Notes: generated from the letters alone by a model not told the origin. 9,613 bases of DNA from CAZLGC01 sp964559275 (GCA_964559275.1 CAZLGC010000042.1:1-9613); one strand, 5' to 3'; shown: positions 1-5,591, counted from the first letter of the stretch. Numbers and translations: made by a program.

Positions 1-2
1 TC

Positions 3-1691
3 GCTCCGATTGACTGGCGGTATATCAAACACGCCGATTTGGTCGGCATTTCGGTAGTTTCCAACACCGCCTTTGAAAGCTATCAGATGGCTAAGCGGAT
101 CAGGTCGTGGGGGATACCGGTTGTATTTGGCGGGCCGCACGCTTCCTTTGAAGCGGCTGAGGCTATCCAGTACGGCGATTATGTTCTTCGCGGCGAGGGT
201 GAGGAGCCGATGATAGCATTACTTGAGGCCCTGGCAGGTAAAAAGAAACTGAGTGAGGTACCGGCACTGACTTATTGGCGGGAGGGCGAAATAATCGATA
301 ATCCTGGACAGCATTTTTGCCAAAACATAAATATCACTCCGGATTTTTCTTTGGTTCATGGTTTTAAACAGTTTTATGATCGTAAGTGGCATTTTGGTTT
401 TGCGCCGCTGGAAGTTCTGTCCACGCGCGGCTGTCCCTACGGTTGTAAATTCTGCTCGGTAATAAAGATGAGTGGCCGCAAAATGAGGAACCGCTCGGTT
501 GATGATGTGGTTGATGAAATTGACAACTTGGTTAAAACCTATCGCAAGAATAATATTTTCTTTGTCGACGATAATTTCACTGCTAACCGTCGTCGAGCTA
601 AGGAAATTTTGCAGAAAATTATTGATCGCAAAGTCCCGGTAAAACTATCGGCCCAGGTCCGGGTAGAAACGGCTCAGGATACGGAACTGATGGAATTAAT
701 GCAAAAAGCCGGTATGCATGTTGTTCAAATCGGCTTGGAATCAGTTAATCCTGATACGCTCAAGGCCTACAACAAGAAACAGGATGTGGCGACAATGAAA
801 AAATCAATCCAGACTTTCAACAAATACGGTATTTTCGTTTTCGGGATGTTTATAATCGGTTCTGATCATGACACTGCTACGACTTCTCGGGCGACGGTAA
901 AATTTGCCCGCGAGCTGGGATTGGTAGCAATCGAGCTACTGGCGCTGGGGCCACTACCGGGCACCGAGCTGACGGCGGAATTGAAAGAGGAGAATCGGAT
1001 TATCACCCGGGACTGGACGCGATACGATGGCAACCATGTTTTAATTTTCGCCAAAAAGTTGCCGCCGAGCCTACTACAAAAATCAATTTTGGATGGATAC
1101 AAACATTTCTATACGCTGGGACGGGCTTGGCGCTATTTGTGGAAGCGTAAGGGTATGTATGCGGGGATTAACTTATATGGCTTTCTAGTAACTCGCTATA
1201 TGTCACTGGTGTTACGTCCTTATATAAAGTCACTGGAACGTCTCGAAGCCGATAAGTATCATAAAACTGCCGACGGCTATAAGCTGATTGAACCTATCAA
1301 GCACAACACGGAAGAAACACCGTTGGACTATCCCTCGCAAAAATTCATCTATCGTTTGTTCGGCCCTCGGGCCCGGACCTACGCCGCTTTCTCTTATAAA
1401 AAAGAATTTCCCCGAGCAAGATTGCATCCAGTTGTATTAAGTTTACCCGATGATGTGAAGAAGGGTCTTGAGGATATACCAAAAAAATTAGCGAAGTTTT
1501 TGAAAAATAGTCGGCGTCCCGTGGTAATAGATTTTTCTCGTTTGTCTATCAAAGATAAGAAATTCTGGCAGCAGCTTTCATTTAAATTGCAGCCGTTTGG
1601 CGCCCGGGTGCGCCTCAATGTCGCCAAGGGCAGCAAAGAATTGTTTGACCGGTTGGGTTTGAAGAAACTGCGACGGCTGGCAATTAAGTAA
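3..1691 (+). CDS. B12-binding domain radical SAM protein, 5'-truncated by window edge
   Basis: The reading frame is open from the first bases (codons from position 3), so the true start lies upstream; the TTG at 39 is only an internal codon. Numbering from that TTG, residues 1-90 resemble the second half of a cobalamin-binding Rossmann domain (VGISVV, VVFGGPHASF, VLRGEGEEP). Residues 125-330 are the radical SAM barrel: Cys132, Cys136 and Cys139 form the CxxxCxxC that binds the 4Fe-4S cluster which cleaves S-adenosylmethionine. A DVDEI/FVDDNF segment and QIGLESVNPDTL follow, as is usual in this superfamily. Residues 330-400 match the helical extension common in these proteins (WTRYDGNHVLIF). 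The last 60 residues look like an STAS-type fold. Members act on lipids, cofactors or other small molecules; the substrate cannot be told here. Family assignment is secure, specific function unknown. It may be co-transcribed with the small genes 84 bases downstream. Confidence 0.9.
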   Translation, partial: APIDWRYIKHADLVGISVVSNTAFESYQMAKRIRSWGIPVVFGGPHASFEAAEAIQYGDYVLRGEGEEPMIALLEALAGKKKLSEVPALTYWREGEIIDNPGQHFCQNINITPDFSLVHGFKQFYDRKWHFGFAPLEVLSTRGCPYGCKFCSVIKMSGRKMRNRSVDDVVDEIDNLVKTYRKNNIFFVDDNFTANRRRAKEILQKIIDRKVPVKLSAQVRVETAQDTELMELMQKAGMHVVQIGLESVNPDTLKAYNKKQDVATMKKSIQTFNKYGIFVFGMFIIGSDHDTATTSRATVKFARELGLVAIELLALGPLPGTELTAELKEENRIITRDWTRYDGNHVLIFAKKLPPSLLQKSILDGYKHFYTLGRAWRYLWKRKGMYAGINLYGFLVTRYMSLVLRPYIKSLERLEADKYHKTADGYKLIEPIKHNTEETPLDYPSQKFIYRLFGPRARTYAAFSYKKEFPRARLHPVVLSLPDDVKKGLEDIPKKLAKFLKNSRRPVVIDFSRLSIKDKKFWQQLSFKLQPFGARVRLNVAKGSKELFDRLGLKKLRRLAIK

Positions 1692-1774
1692 TCCGAAAAA
1701 GGGCTGGTGCTTTACTAGTTCTTTTATTTTTAGAACAAGAAACGCAATTCTTAATCATACTAGGAGGATTTTGT

Positions 1775-1939
1775 ATGGAGGGAAAGCAACCCAAAAATCA
1801 TATTGTTGTTGACAAGGACTGGCGCGTGAGTATGTTTTATCACGGCGCCAACTTCAACACCAAGGCTTGGGAGGATTTCATTGACCGTTATGGCAACAAA
1901 GAAATCTATGCCCATCAGTTGAAAGAAAAAGAGAAATAG
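1775..1939 (+). CDS. Small hypothetical protein (54 aa)
   Basis: I do not recognise this protein. The ATG at 1775 is preceded by a strong Shine-Dalgarno (AGGAGG at 1762-1767, 7 bases away), which is the best evidence that it is translated. The product is charged and soluble-looking, with no membrane segment. It contains VVDKDWRV near residue 11, several aromatic residues (MFYH, AWEDFIDRYG) and a lysine/glutamate-rich C-terminus. A similar VDRDW motif followed by a tryptophan about 15 residues later occurs in the next gene, so the two may be distant relatives. The next gene follows after 13 bases with its own Shine-Dalgarno, which suggests one transcript. Function is not assigned. It is too short for composition alone to prove it real. 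Confidence 0.65.
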   Translation: MEGKQPKNHIVVDKDWRVSMFYHGANFNTKAWEDFIDRYGNKEIYAHQLKEKEK

Positions 1940-1952
1940 AAAGGAGGAATGC

Positions 1953-2177
1953 ATGGATACAGGCAAGGCCTGCAGAAGAATCAGAACTTTTTGTAGGCAG
2001 TCGCCGAGCAAGTTTGATCTTCATGTGGACCGGGATTGGCACGGCCCGTACCATGATCTCTCGCAACTGGATGGCGCCGAATGGTTACGTAATATCCAGG
2101 CTGCGTCGACTACAGAAAAATATTTCGAGGAATGGATTGGGGAGGAAGCTGATGATCCTGATTTTGGGTCTGACTGA
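1953..2177 (+). CDS. Small hypothetical protein (74 aa)
   Basis: I do not recognise this protein. The ATG at 1953 has a strong Shine-Dalgarno (AAGGAGGA at 1941-1948) at good spacing. The N-terminus is basic with two cysteines (KACRRIRTFCRQS), the middle holds HVDRDWHGPYHDL, and the C-terminus is acidic (EEWIGEEADDPDFGSD). The VDRDW...W pattern echoes VDKDW...W in the upstream 54-aa gene. The TGA stop at 2175-2177 lies 7 bases before an intrinsic terminator, so this looks like the last gene of its transcription unit. An overlapping ORF in another frame starting at 2014 lacks a comparable Shine-Dalgarno and runs through the terminator, so I prefer this frame. Function is unknown. Confidence 0.65.
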   Translation: MDTGKACRRIRTFCRQSPSKFDLHVDRDWHGPYHDLSQLDGAEWLRNIQAASTTEKYFEEWIGEEADDPDFGSD

Positions 2178-2184
2178 TGAAGAG

Positions 2185-2213
2185 AGGGGAGATATTATAA
2201 ATCTTCCCTTTTT
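2185..2213 (+). terminator. Rho-independent terminator after the 74-aa gene
   Basis: Arms AGGGGAGAT (2185-2193) and ATCTTCCCT (2201-2209) form a 9-bp stem with one G-U pair and a 7-base loop. A run of five T (2209-2213) follows. It lies 7 bases past the stop of the 74-aa gene and 25 bases before the lexA-unit promoter, so it separates the two units. Confidence 0.8.
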
Positions 2214-2237
2214 CGATACTTATCCACAGGCAAACCC

Positions 2238-2266
2238 TTGACGTTCGGTTTTTGTTCGTATATCAT
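2238..2266 (+). promoter_or_regulatory. Sigma70-type promoter of the lexA-dinB unit
   Basis: TTGACG (-35, 2238-2243) and TATCAT (-10, 2261-2266) are separated by exactly 17 bases, which predicts a transcript start near 2273. It sits just after the upstream terminator and has no competitor before lexA. The spacer carries GTTC repeats that look like a LexA operator. The predicted leader is about 130 bases long. Confidence 0.75.
2243..2257 (+). promoter_or_regulatory. Putative LexA operator, GTTC-N7-GTTC
   Basis: GTTC at 2243-2246 and GTTC at 2254-2257 are separated by 7 bases, the direct-repeat form known for alphaproteobacterial LexA. The position between -35 and -10 is classic for repression by occlusion, and the gene controlled includes lexA itself. 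The Gram-positive form GAAC-N4-GTTC is not seen here. Binding is an inference from motif and position. Confidence 0.6.
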
Positions 2267-2282
2267 AAAAGCAGAACCGAAC
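2243..2282. repeat. Inverted repeat GTTCGGTT / AACCGAAC across the lexA promoter
   Basis: GTTCGGTT (2243-2250) and AACCGAAC (2275-2282) are perfect inverted copies 24 bases apart. The right arm lies at the predicted transcript start and contains two overlapping GAAC half-sites (2274-2277, 2279-2282). The left arm lies upstream of the predicted start, so it would not be in the transcript; that favours a protein-binding role over an RNA hairpin. It may be an additional LexA site. Confidence 0.55.
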
Positions 2283-2312
2283 ATTGGGCGAAGTGTCTGT
2301 TTTTTATCAAAA

Positions 2313-2382
2313 TTATTAGTCTGTCTGCTGATCAGTTAGTCGTATGCCCTCCCGGCTAACTGATCGCCAGATCGGCTAATAA
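2313..2382 (+). promoter_or_regulatory. Long hairpin in the lexA-unit leader
   Basis: Bases 2313-2342 pair with 2353-2382 on a single diagonal with no bulges. Of 30 positions, 24 are Watson-Crick pairs, 4 are G-U and 2 are mismatches (2322/2373 and 2328/2367), closing a 10-base loop (2343-2352). All four wobble pairs are U in the 5' arm facing G in the 3' arm, so the fold is stable in the + strand transcript and less so in the complement. No T-run follows, so it is not an ordinary terminator. It ends two bases before the GGAGG (2385-2389) that serves the 50-aa ORF. A role in controlling translation or mRNA stability is possible but not shown. Confidence 0.7.
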
Positions 2383-2402
2383 ACGGAGGCGTTAATATAA
2401 TC

Positions 2403-2555
2403 ATGACGGTACAGAGAAAAAATGACCTGACTAAAATTCAGGCCTACATCAAAAAATTACAAGAAATTAAAACCTTTCTCCAGCAGGCGCACTATGAAGA
2501 GGGGACGATGCCGTCGGTATCGTTCAAGGTCAATCGCTACTGGAGCAAGGTCTAA
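2403..2555 (+). CDS. Small hypothetical protein (50 aa) between SOS promoter and lexA
   Basis: This ORF is not recognised. It starts at ATG 2403 after GGAGG at 2385-2389; the 13-base spacing is longer than ideal. It ends at TAA 2553-2555, nine bases before lexA. The product is mostly helical by eye (KIQAYIKKLQEIKTFLQQA), basic, without membrane segments, and ends VNRYWSKV. Because lexA has no clear Shine-Dalgarno, translation of this ORF could help load ribosomes on lexA. It may be a genuine SOS-regulated small protein or a leader peptide whose translation matters more than its product. Composition resembles that of its neighbours. Confidence 0.55.
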   Translation: MTVQRKNDLTKIQAYIKKLQEIKTFLQQAHYEEGTMPSVSFKVNRYWSKV

Positions 2556-2564
2556 CTAAATTAT

Positions 2565-3179
2565 ATGCCCAAAGGTTTAACCAAAAAACAACGTGAAATT
2601 TTTGACTTCATTGTTGATTTCATGGAGGAGCACGGTTTTGCACCTTCATATCGCGAAATCGCCGAGCATTTTGATCTATCTTCGGTGTCAACAGTCCACG
2701 ACCATATCCGAGCTCTATCTAACAAGGGCTATTTGAAAACTTCAGAGGGTGAGGCCCGGGCGATTGAGATTATGGAATTTGAGGATCAGGAAGAAAATAG
2801 TGGTGTTCGTTCGCTGCCTCTTTATGGCCTGATCGCCGCCGGTCAGCCAATCGAAGCGCTGGACAGCAAAGAGACGGTGGCTGTTCCCCAGGATATGTTA
2901 GGATCTGGTAATTATTACACTCTCCAGGTCAAAGGAGACTCCATGATAGAAGATGGTATTTTTGACGGGGATTATGTAGTTATCGAGAAACGTGAAGTTG
3001 CCAATAACGGCGATGTGGTGGTAGCGCTGGTCAACGGCCGCGAGGCGACCTTAAAGCGTTTTTACAAAGAAGCTAAGCGGGTGCGCCTGGAACCGGCCAA
3101 TTCAACTATGAAGCCGATTTTCGTCAAAAACAATTTGCAGATACAAGGAAAAATGGTGGGGCTGATGAGGAAATACTAA
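2565..3179 (+). CDS. lexA: LexA repressor (SOS regulator, autoprotease)
   Basis: The 204-aa product has the usual LexA length and layout. Residues 1-65 form the winged helix-turn-helix DNA-binding domain (QREIFDFI, PSYREIAEHF, STVHDHIRALSNKGYL). The cleavage site is Ala92-Gly93 in LIAAGQPIEA. Ser126 in GDSMIEDG is the nucleophile and Lys164 in ATLKRF the general base of the S24 peptidase domain. All residues needed for RecA-stimulated self-cleavage are present, so it should be an active SOS switch. The ATG at 2565 gives a standard N-terminus (MPKGLTKKQREI), but no good Shine-Dalgarno precedes it, suggesting coupling to the 50-aa ORF. GTTC repeats in the promoter upstream imply autorepression. 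Downstream genes follow almost without gaps and end in dinB, itself a common LexA target. Confidence 0.96.
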   Translation: MPKGLTKKQREIFDFIVDFMEEHGFAPSYREIAEHFDLSSVSTVHDHIRALSNKGYLKTSEGEARAIEIMEFEDQEENSGVRSLPLYGLIAAGQPIEALDSKETVAVPQDMLGSGNYYTLQVKGDSMIEDGIFDGDYVVIEKREVANNGDVVVALVNGREATLKRFYKEAKRVRLEPANSTMKPIFVKNNLQIQGKMVGLMRKY

Positions 3180-3182
3180 TCA

Positions 3183-3578
3183 ATGGGAAACTACCGCGGT
3201 ACGATTATCGAGGAAAGCCTTAGTGATTTGTCGGCGTTAAACGATCTCAAAATTATCAAAACCGATGTTGAAACCGTAACCGCTGAGCACGAGACCCCGC
3301 ATCTGAATAAATGGACACTACATCGGGTACAAATCCCAGCAGAACTTGTTGACCGAGTGGCAGAGAAAATAAGCCGGTCACTAAATACTGAGCACGGACA
3401 TTGGTATGCTGATTTTAAAACTGGAGCTAGGCATTACATCATTTTTAGCGGCAAAATATTTAAAATTAATCGATCCAGCCATCAGCAGTATGAGGCTGCT
3501 CGTCAGTATGGAATCAGCCTAGGTATCCCCGCGCAGCAGGTAGATTTTTCTCAAGACATCAAGGAGTGGCAAAATTAG
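3183..3578 (+). CDS. Conserved-looking hypothetical protein (131 aa) in the lexA unit
   Basis: The ATG at 3183 is 3 bases after the lexA stop; a GAGG at 3167-3170 inside the lexA end could serve as its ribosome site. The N-terminal half has VETVTAEHETPHLNKWTLHRVQIP, suggestive of a beta strand region. The C-terminal half has HWYADFKTGARHYIIF, KIFKINRSS and QQYEAARQYGISLGIP. The WYADF / HYIIF / K-F-x-I-x-R pattern followed by a helix with YGISLGIP reads like a compact conserved domain. From memory I believe similar uncharacterised proteins occur in Patescibacteria and elsewhere, but I cannot confirm that here. There is no signal peptide or membrane span. Position between lexA and dinB suggests a damage-response role; no biochemical function can be read from the sequence. 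Confidence 0.85.
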   Translation: MGNYRGTIIEESLSDLSALNDLKIIKTDVETVTAEHETPHLNKWTLHRVQIPAELVDRVAEKISRSLNTEHGHWYADFKTGARHYIIFSGKIFKINRSSHQQYEAARQYGISLGIPAQQVDFSQDIKEWQN

Positions 3579-3585
3579 CAAAACA

Positions 3586-3717
3586 ATGGTTGTAACTTGG
3601 CGACAACTAAACCAAATCGAAAGCACTCCGGATCGCCCGCGGGCCTTTCGTCCCTTTTTCCTGGGGATTTTTATCGGTTCGCTGGCGGCGTCGCTGTTAG
3701 TTTTCTTTATTCTATAG
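3586..3717 (+). CDS. Tiny single-span membrane protein (43 aa)
   Basis: The ATG at 3586 lies 7 bases after the stop of the 131-aa gene. The first 23 residues are polar (MVVTWRQLNQIESTPDRPRAFRP). The rest, from about residue 24 to the end, is one hydrophobic helix with glycines (FFLGIFIGSLAASLLVFFIL), giving a C-terminally anchored protein with the basic side likely in the cytoplasm. There is no good Shine-Dalgarno (AAGGAG at 3561-3566 is 19 bases away), so translation may be coupled. It sits 16 bases before dinB in the lexA unit. Small membrane proteins induced with SOS genes sometimes restrain division, but nothing in the sequence proves that here. The ORF is short and could be spurious; the clean membrane segment and tight packing argue for it. 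Confidence 0.6.
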   Translation: MVVTWRQLNQIESTPDRPRAFRPFFLGIFIGSLAASLLVFFIL

Positions 3718-3733
3718 TCGGGGTCTTAAGGTC

Positions 3734-4921
3734 ATGATGTCGCGTAGTATTTTTCATGTCGATATGGATGCTTTTTTCCCTGCGGTGGAGCAAGTATTGG
3801 ATCCTCGTCTTCGGGGAAAACCAGTCATTGTCGGTTCCAAGCCGGAAGAACGTGGGGTTGTTTCCTCTGCCAGCTATGAGGCTCGTCGTTACGGCGTTCG
3901 CTCCGGGATGTCATCACACGAGGCGGGAGCTCTTTGCCCACAGGCAATTTTTATACATGGAAATTTTGCCGCCTATCGTCAATATTCTGATATCATTCAG
4001 GATATTTTTTTATCTTTTACCGACCAAGTCAGCGTAGCCGGTCTAGATGAGGCGTATTTGGATATGAGTAGTTGTCGGCGATTGTATCCGAATATGAAAA
4101 AAGCTGGGGAAGAGATCCAAAACAGGATTTTTGAACAGACTAGACTGACGGCTTCTGTTGGCATTGCTTCGAGTTTCATAACAGCGAAAGTTGCCAGTGA
4201 TTTTCGTAAACCCAGAGGATTAACTTATGTTACTCCGGGACAAGAGGGGTCGTTCTTAGCCCCTTTGGATATTCGGGATCTGCCCGGGATCGGTCCCCAA
4301 AGCGAGAAACAATTGCGCACTTTGGGAATTAATAAATTGAAAGATATCCAGTCGCGTCCCCTGAAGTTTTTTGCCGATCGCTGGGGCAAGTACGGATATG
4401 ATCTTTGGGAAAGGGCCTGGGGCCGTGATTGCCGGCGTCCGCTGCGTTCCCGTCGCCAGCGAAGTGTTTCCCGGGAAACAACATTTCCGGTTGATACCTG
4501 CGATTACAAATTACTCCAGGAAACCCTGGCGTATTTAGTTGATAAATCAGCCTACGATTTACGCTCCCAGGGTATTAAGGCCAAGGAAGTCAAAATAAAG
4601 ATTCGCTACCGCGATTTTGCTACAATCACTGGCAGTAAAAAAATGTTAGTAACCACTGATTCTACTAGTGACCTGTTGCGTCAGGCTCGTTATCTTTTTG
4701 GGAAATACTATCGCAGTAATGAATATGTGCGGCTTCTGGGAGTGGGGTATAGTAATTTTGTCGCTCGGGGGACGCAAACAAGTGTCTTTGATCTTTTGGA
4801 AAGGAGCCAAGCTGAAAGATGCAACGATCTGGAGCGCAGCGTTGATAGAATTCGGGGAAAATTTGGCTTTCAAAAAATTCGCATGCTAGCTTCATTTGGA
4901 AAAAAAGGAAAAAAGGGCTAA
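3734..4921 (+). CDS. dinB: DNA polymerase IV (Y-family translesion polymerase)
   Basis: The product copies damaged DNA with low fidelity. Numbering from ATG 3734: the palm begins HVDMDAFF with catalytic Asp10 and Phe14/Phe15 at the steric-gate position; Asp105-Glu106 in GLDEAYLD complete the metal-binding set. The segment before it, SVAG, departs from the more usual EPLS. ASYEARRYGVRSGM (46-59) is the fingers signature and DLPGIGPQSEKQL (182-194) the helix-hairpin-helix. A little-finger domain follows. QTSVF (348-352) is a good beta-clamp binding pentapeptide, then DRIRGKFGFQKIR, a usual C-terminal end, and a lysine-rich tail. Length (395 aa) is normal. The second ATG at 3737 is better spaced from AAGG (3728-3731) and may be the true start. 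It is the last gene of the lexA unit, with a terminator about 60 bases on. Confidence 0.93.
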   Translation: MMSRSIFHVDMDAFFPAVEQVLDPRLRGKPVIVGSKPEERGVVSSASYEARRYGVRSGMSSHEAGALCPQAIFIHGNFAAYRQYSDIIQDIFLSFTDQVSVAGLDEAYLDMSSCRRLYPNMKKAGEEIQNRIFEQTRLTASVGIASSFITAKVASDFRKPRGLTYVTPGQEGSFLAPLDIRDLPGIGPQSEKQLRTLGINKLKDIQSRPLKFFADRWGKYGYDLWERAWGRDCRRPLRSRRQRSVSRETTFPVDTCDYKLLQETLAYLVDKSAYDLRSQGIKAKEVKIKIRYRDFATITGSKKMLVTTDSTSDLLRQARYLFGKYYRSNEYVRLLGVGYSNFVARGTQTSVFDLLERSQAERCNDLERSVDRIRGKFGFQKIRMLASFGKKGKKG

Positions 4922-4982
4922 AATTGCAGCTCTAGGAAAGGGTATTCCACAACTTATTAAGATAATATAAAAGCGGTAAGAG

Positions 4983-5007
4983 AAAATGGCTTATTTAAGC
5001 CATTTTT
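4983..5007 (+). terminator. Rho-independent terminator after dinB
   Basis: Perfect 10-bp arms AAAATGGCTT (4983-4992) and AAGCCATTTT (4997-5006) enclose a 4-base loop, and the right arm ends in a run of five T (5003-5007). The A-run on the left means it could also work on the minus strand. It closes the lexA-dinB unit 29 bases before the mraZ promoter. Confidence 0.8.
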
Positions 5008-5029
5008 AGATTTGAAAAAATAGGTTGCC

Positions 5030-5096
5030 AAGTGGTTGAGACAATCGTCAAAGTGGTGTATAATGGAGGTAAGAGGTAAGAAGTGGATAAAAGTGG
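5030..5096 (+). promoter_or_regulatory. MraZ operator: AAGTGG repeats with 10-bp period
   Basis: AAGTGG occurs at 5051, 5081 and 5091, with degenerate copies TAATGG at 5061 and AAGAGG at 5071: five units on an exact 10-base step. One more AAGTGG lies at 5030, 21 bases before the first. The array overlaps the -10 and the transcript start of the mraZ promoter. Known MraZ sites are short G-rich direct repeats one helical turn apart (TGGG-type in E. coli, AAAGTG-type in mycoplasmas), so this fits autoregulation by the MraZ encoded just downstream. Confidence 0.8.
5036..5064 (+). promoter_or_regulatory. Sigma70-type promoter of the mraZ-dcw cluster
   Basis: TTGAGA (5036-5041) and a perfect TATAAT (5059-5064) are 17 bases apart, predicting a start near 5071 and a leader of about 89 bases. 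It lies between the dinB terminator and mraZ and is overlapped by AAGTGG repeats, as expected for MraZ control. Confidence 0.85.
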
Positions 5097-5100
5097 GGAA

Positions 5101-5130
5101 AAACCGGCACTTTTGTGGACAAACCGGCAC
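5101..5130 (+). repeat. Direct repeat AAACCGGCAC in the mraZ leader
   Basis: AAACCGGCAC occurs at 5101-5110 and again, identical, at 5121-5130, exactly 20 bases apart and directly after the MraZ repeats. The 10 bases between them contain GTGG. The spacing keeps the same helical face as the MraZ array. Function unknown; it may bind a second regulator or extend the operator. Confidence 0.6.
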
Positions 5131-5159
5131 CAACCCCCTAATTATTGCGCTAGAAAATA

Positions 5160-5591
5160 ATGTTCATCGGCGAGTTTACGCATTCACTGGATCAGAAGGG
5201 GCGCTTGGCCATACCGGCCAAGTTTCGGCGTGATTTAGTCAGGGGAGCAGTAGTTACGCGCGGTTTAGATAATTGTTTGTTTATTTATACCAAGAAAGAA
5301 TGGACAAAGCTGGCGGAAAAACTTTCCACGCTGCCCTTGGGCCAAAAAGATTCCCGGGCCTTTGCCCGTCTGATGTTGGCCGGAGCGATGGATGTTGAAA
5401 TTGATACTCAGGGTCGGATAGTTGTTCCTGAATACCTGCGTCAGTTTGCCGGGATTTCTAAAAAAGTGGTAGTTGCCGGTCTCTATAATCGCATCGAAGT
5501 CTGGGATTCTGAGAAATGGGAGGTCTATAAGTCGGGTACCGAAAAGGACAGTGAAGCAATTGCGGAGCGAATGGGAGAATTGGGTGTTTAA
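5160..5591 (+). CDS. mraZ: MraZ transcriptional regulator
   Basis: The 143-aa product has the full family length and its hallmark two swapped-hairpin AbrB-like domains: DQKGRLAIPAKFR (11-23) and DTQGRIVVPEYLR (82-94). The DxxGR motif in each is the DNA-contacting signature. The family forms ring-shaped oligomers that bind direct repeats upstream of the cell-division cluster, usually repressing it; the repeats at 5030-5096 supply such a site. The start at ATG 5160 is fixed by the conserved MFIGEFTHSLD N-terminus, although there is no recognisable Shine-Dalgarno. The rsmH gene follows after 32 bases. MraZ is the normal first gene of the dcw cluster. Confidence 0.96.
   Translation: MFIGEFTHSLDQKGRLAIPAKFRRDLVRGAVVTRGLDNCLFIYTKKEWTKLAEKLSTLPLGQKDSRAFARLMLAGAMDVEIDTQGRIVVPEYLRQFAGISKKVVVAGLYNRIEVWDSEKWEVYKSGTEKDSEAIAERMGELGV

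Noticed and set aside
1715..1739. Hairpin CTAGTTCT / AGAACAAG after the radical SAM gene as a terminator or LexA site
   Set aside because: The stem is short with one mismatch, the T-rich part is in the loop rather than after the stem, and GTTC/GAAC spacing does not match a LexA box.
1809..1836. TTGACA with TATGTT 16 bases on, as an internal promoter
   Set aside because: It lies inside the 54-aa gene with a weak -10 and no independent support; likely chance.
2175..2177. UGA recoded to glycine (as in Gracilibacteria/SR1)
   Set aside because: No in-frame TGA occurs in any conserved gene here, and this TGA is followed at once by a terminator, so it acts as a normal stop.
2014..2241. 75-aa ORF overlapping the 74-aa gene
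   Set aside because: No good ribosome site, and it runs through a strong terminator; treated as a shadow frame.
2281..2305. Weak stem ACATT / AGTGT followed near T6 as an attenuator before lexA
   Set aside because: Only five pairs including a G-U, and three bases separate the stem from the T-run; too weak to support.
5030..5130. CRISPR-like array
   Set aside because: Units are 6 bases on a 10-base step with no unique spacers; this is a promoter operator.
5036..5233. 65-aa ORF overlapping the mraZ promoter
   Set aside because: It covers the promoter and operator, has no family resemblance, and overlaps the start of mraZ in another frame.
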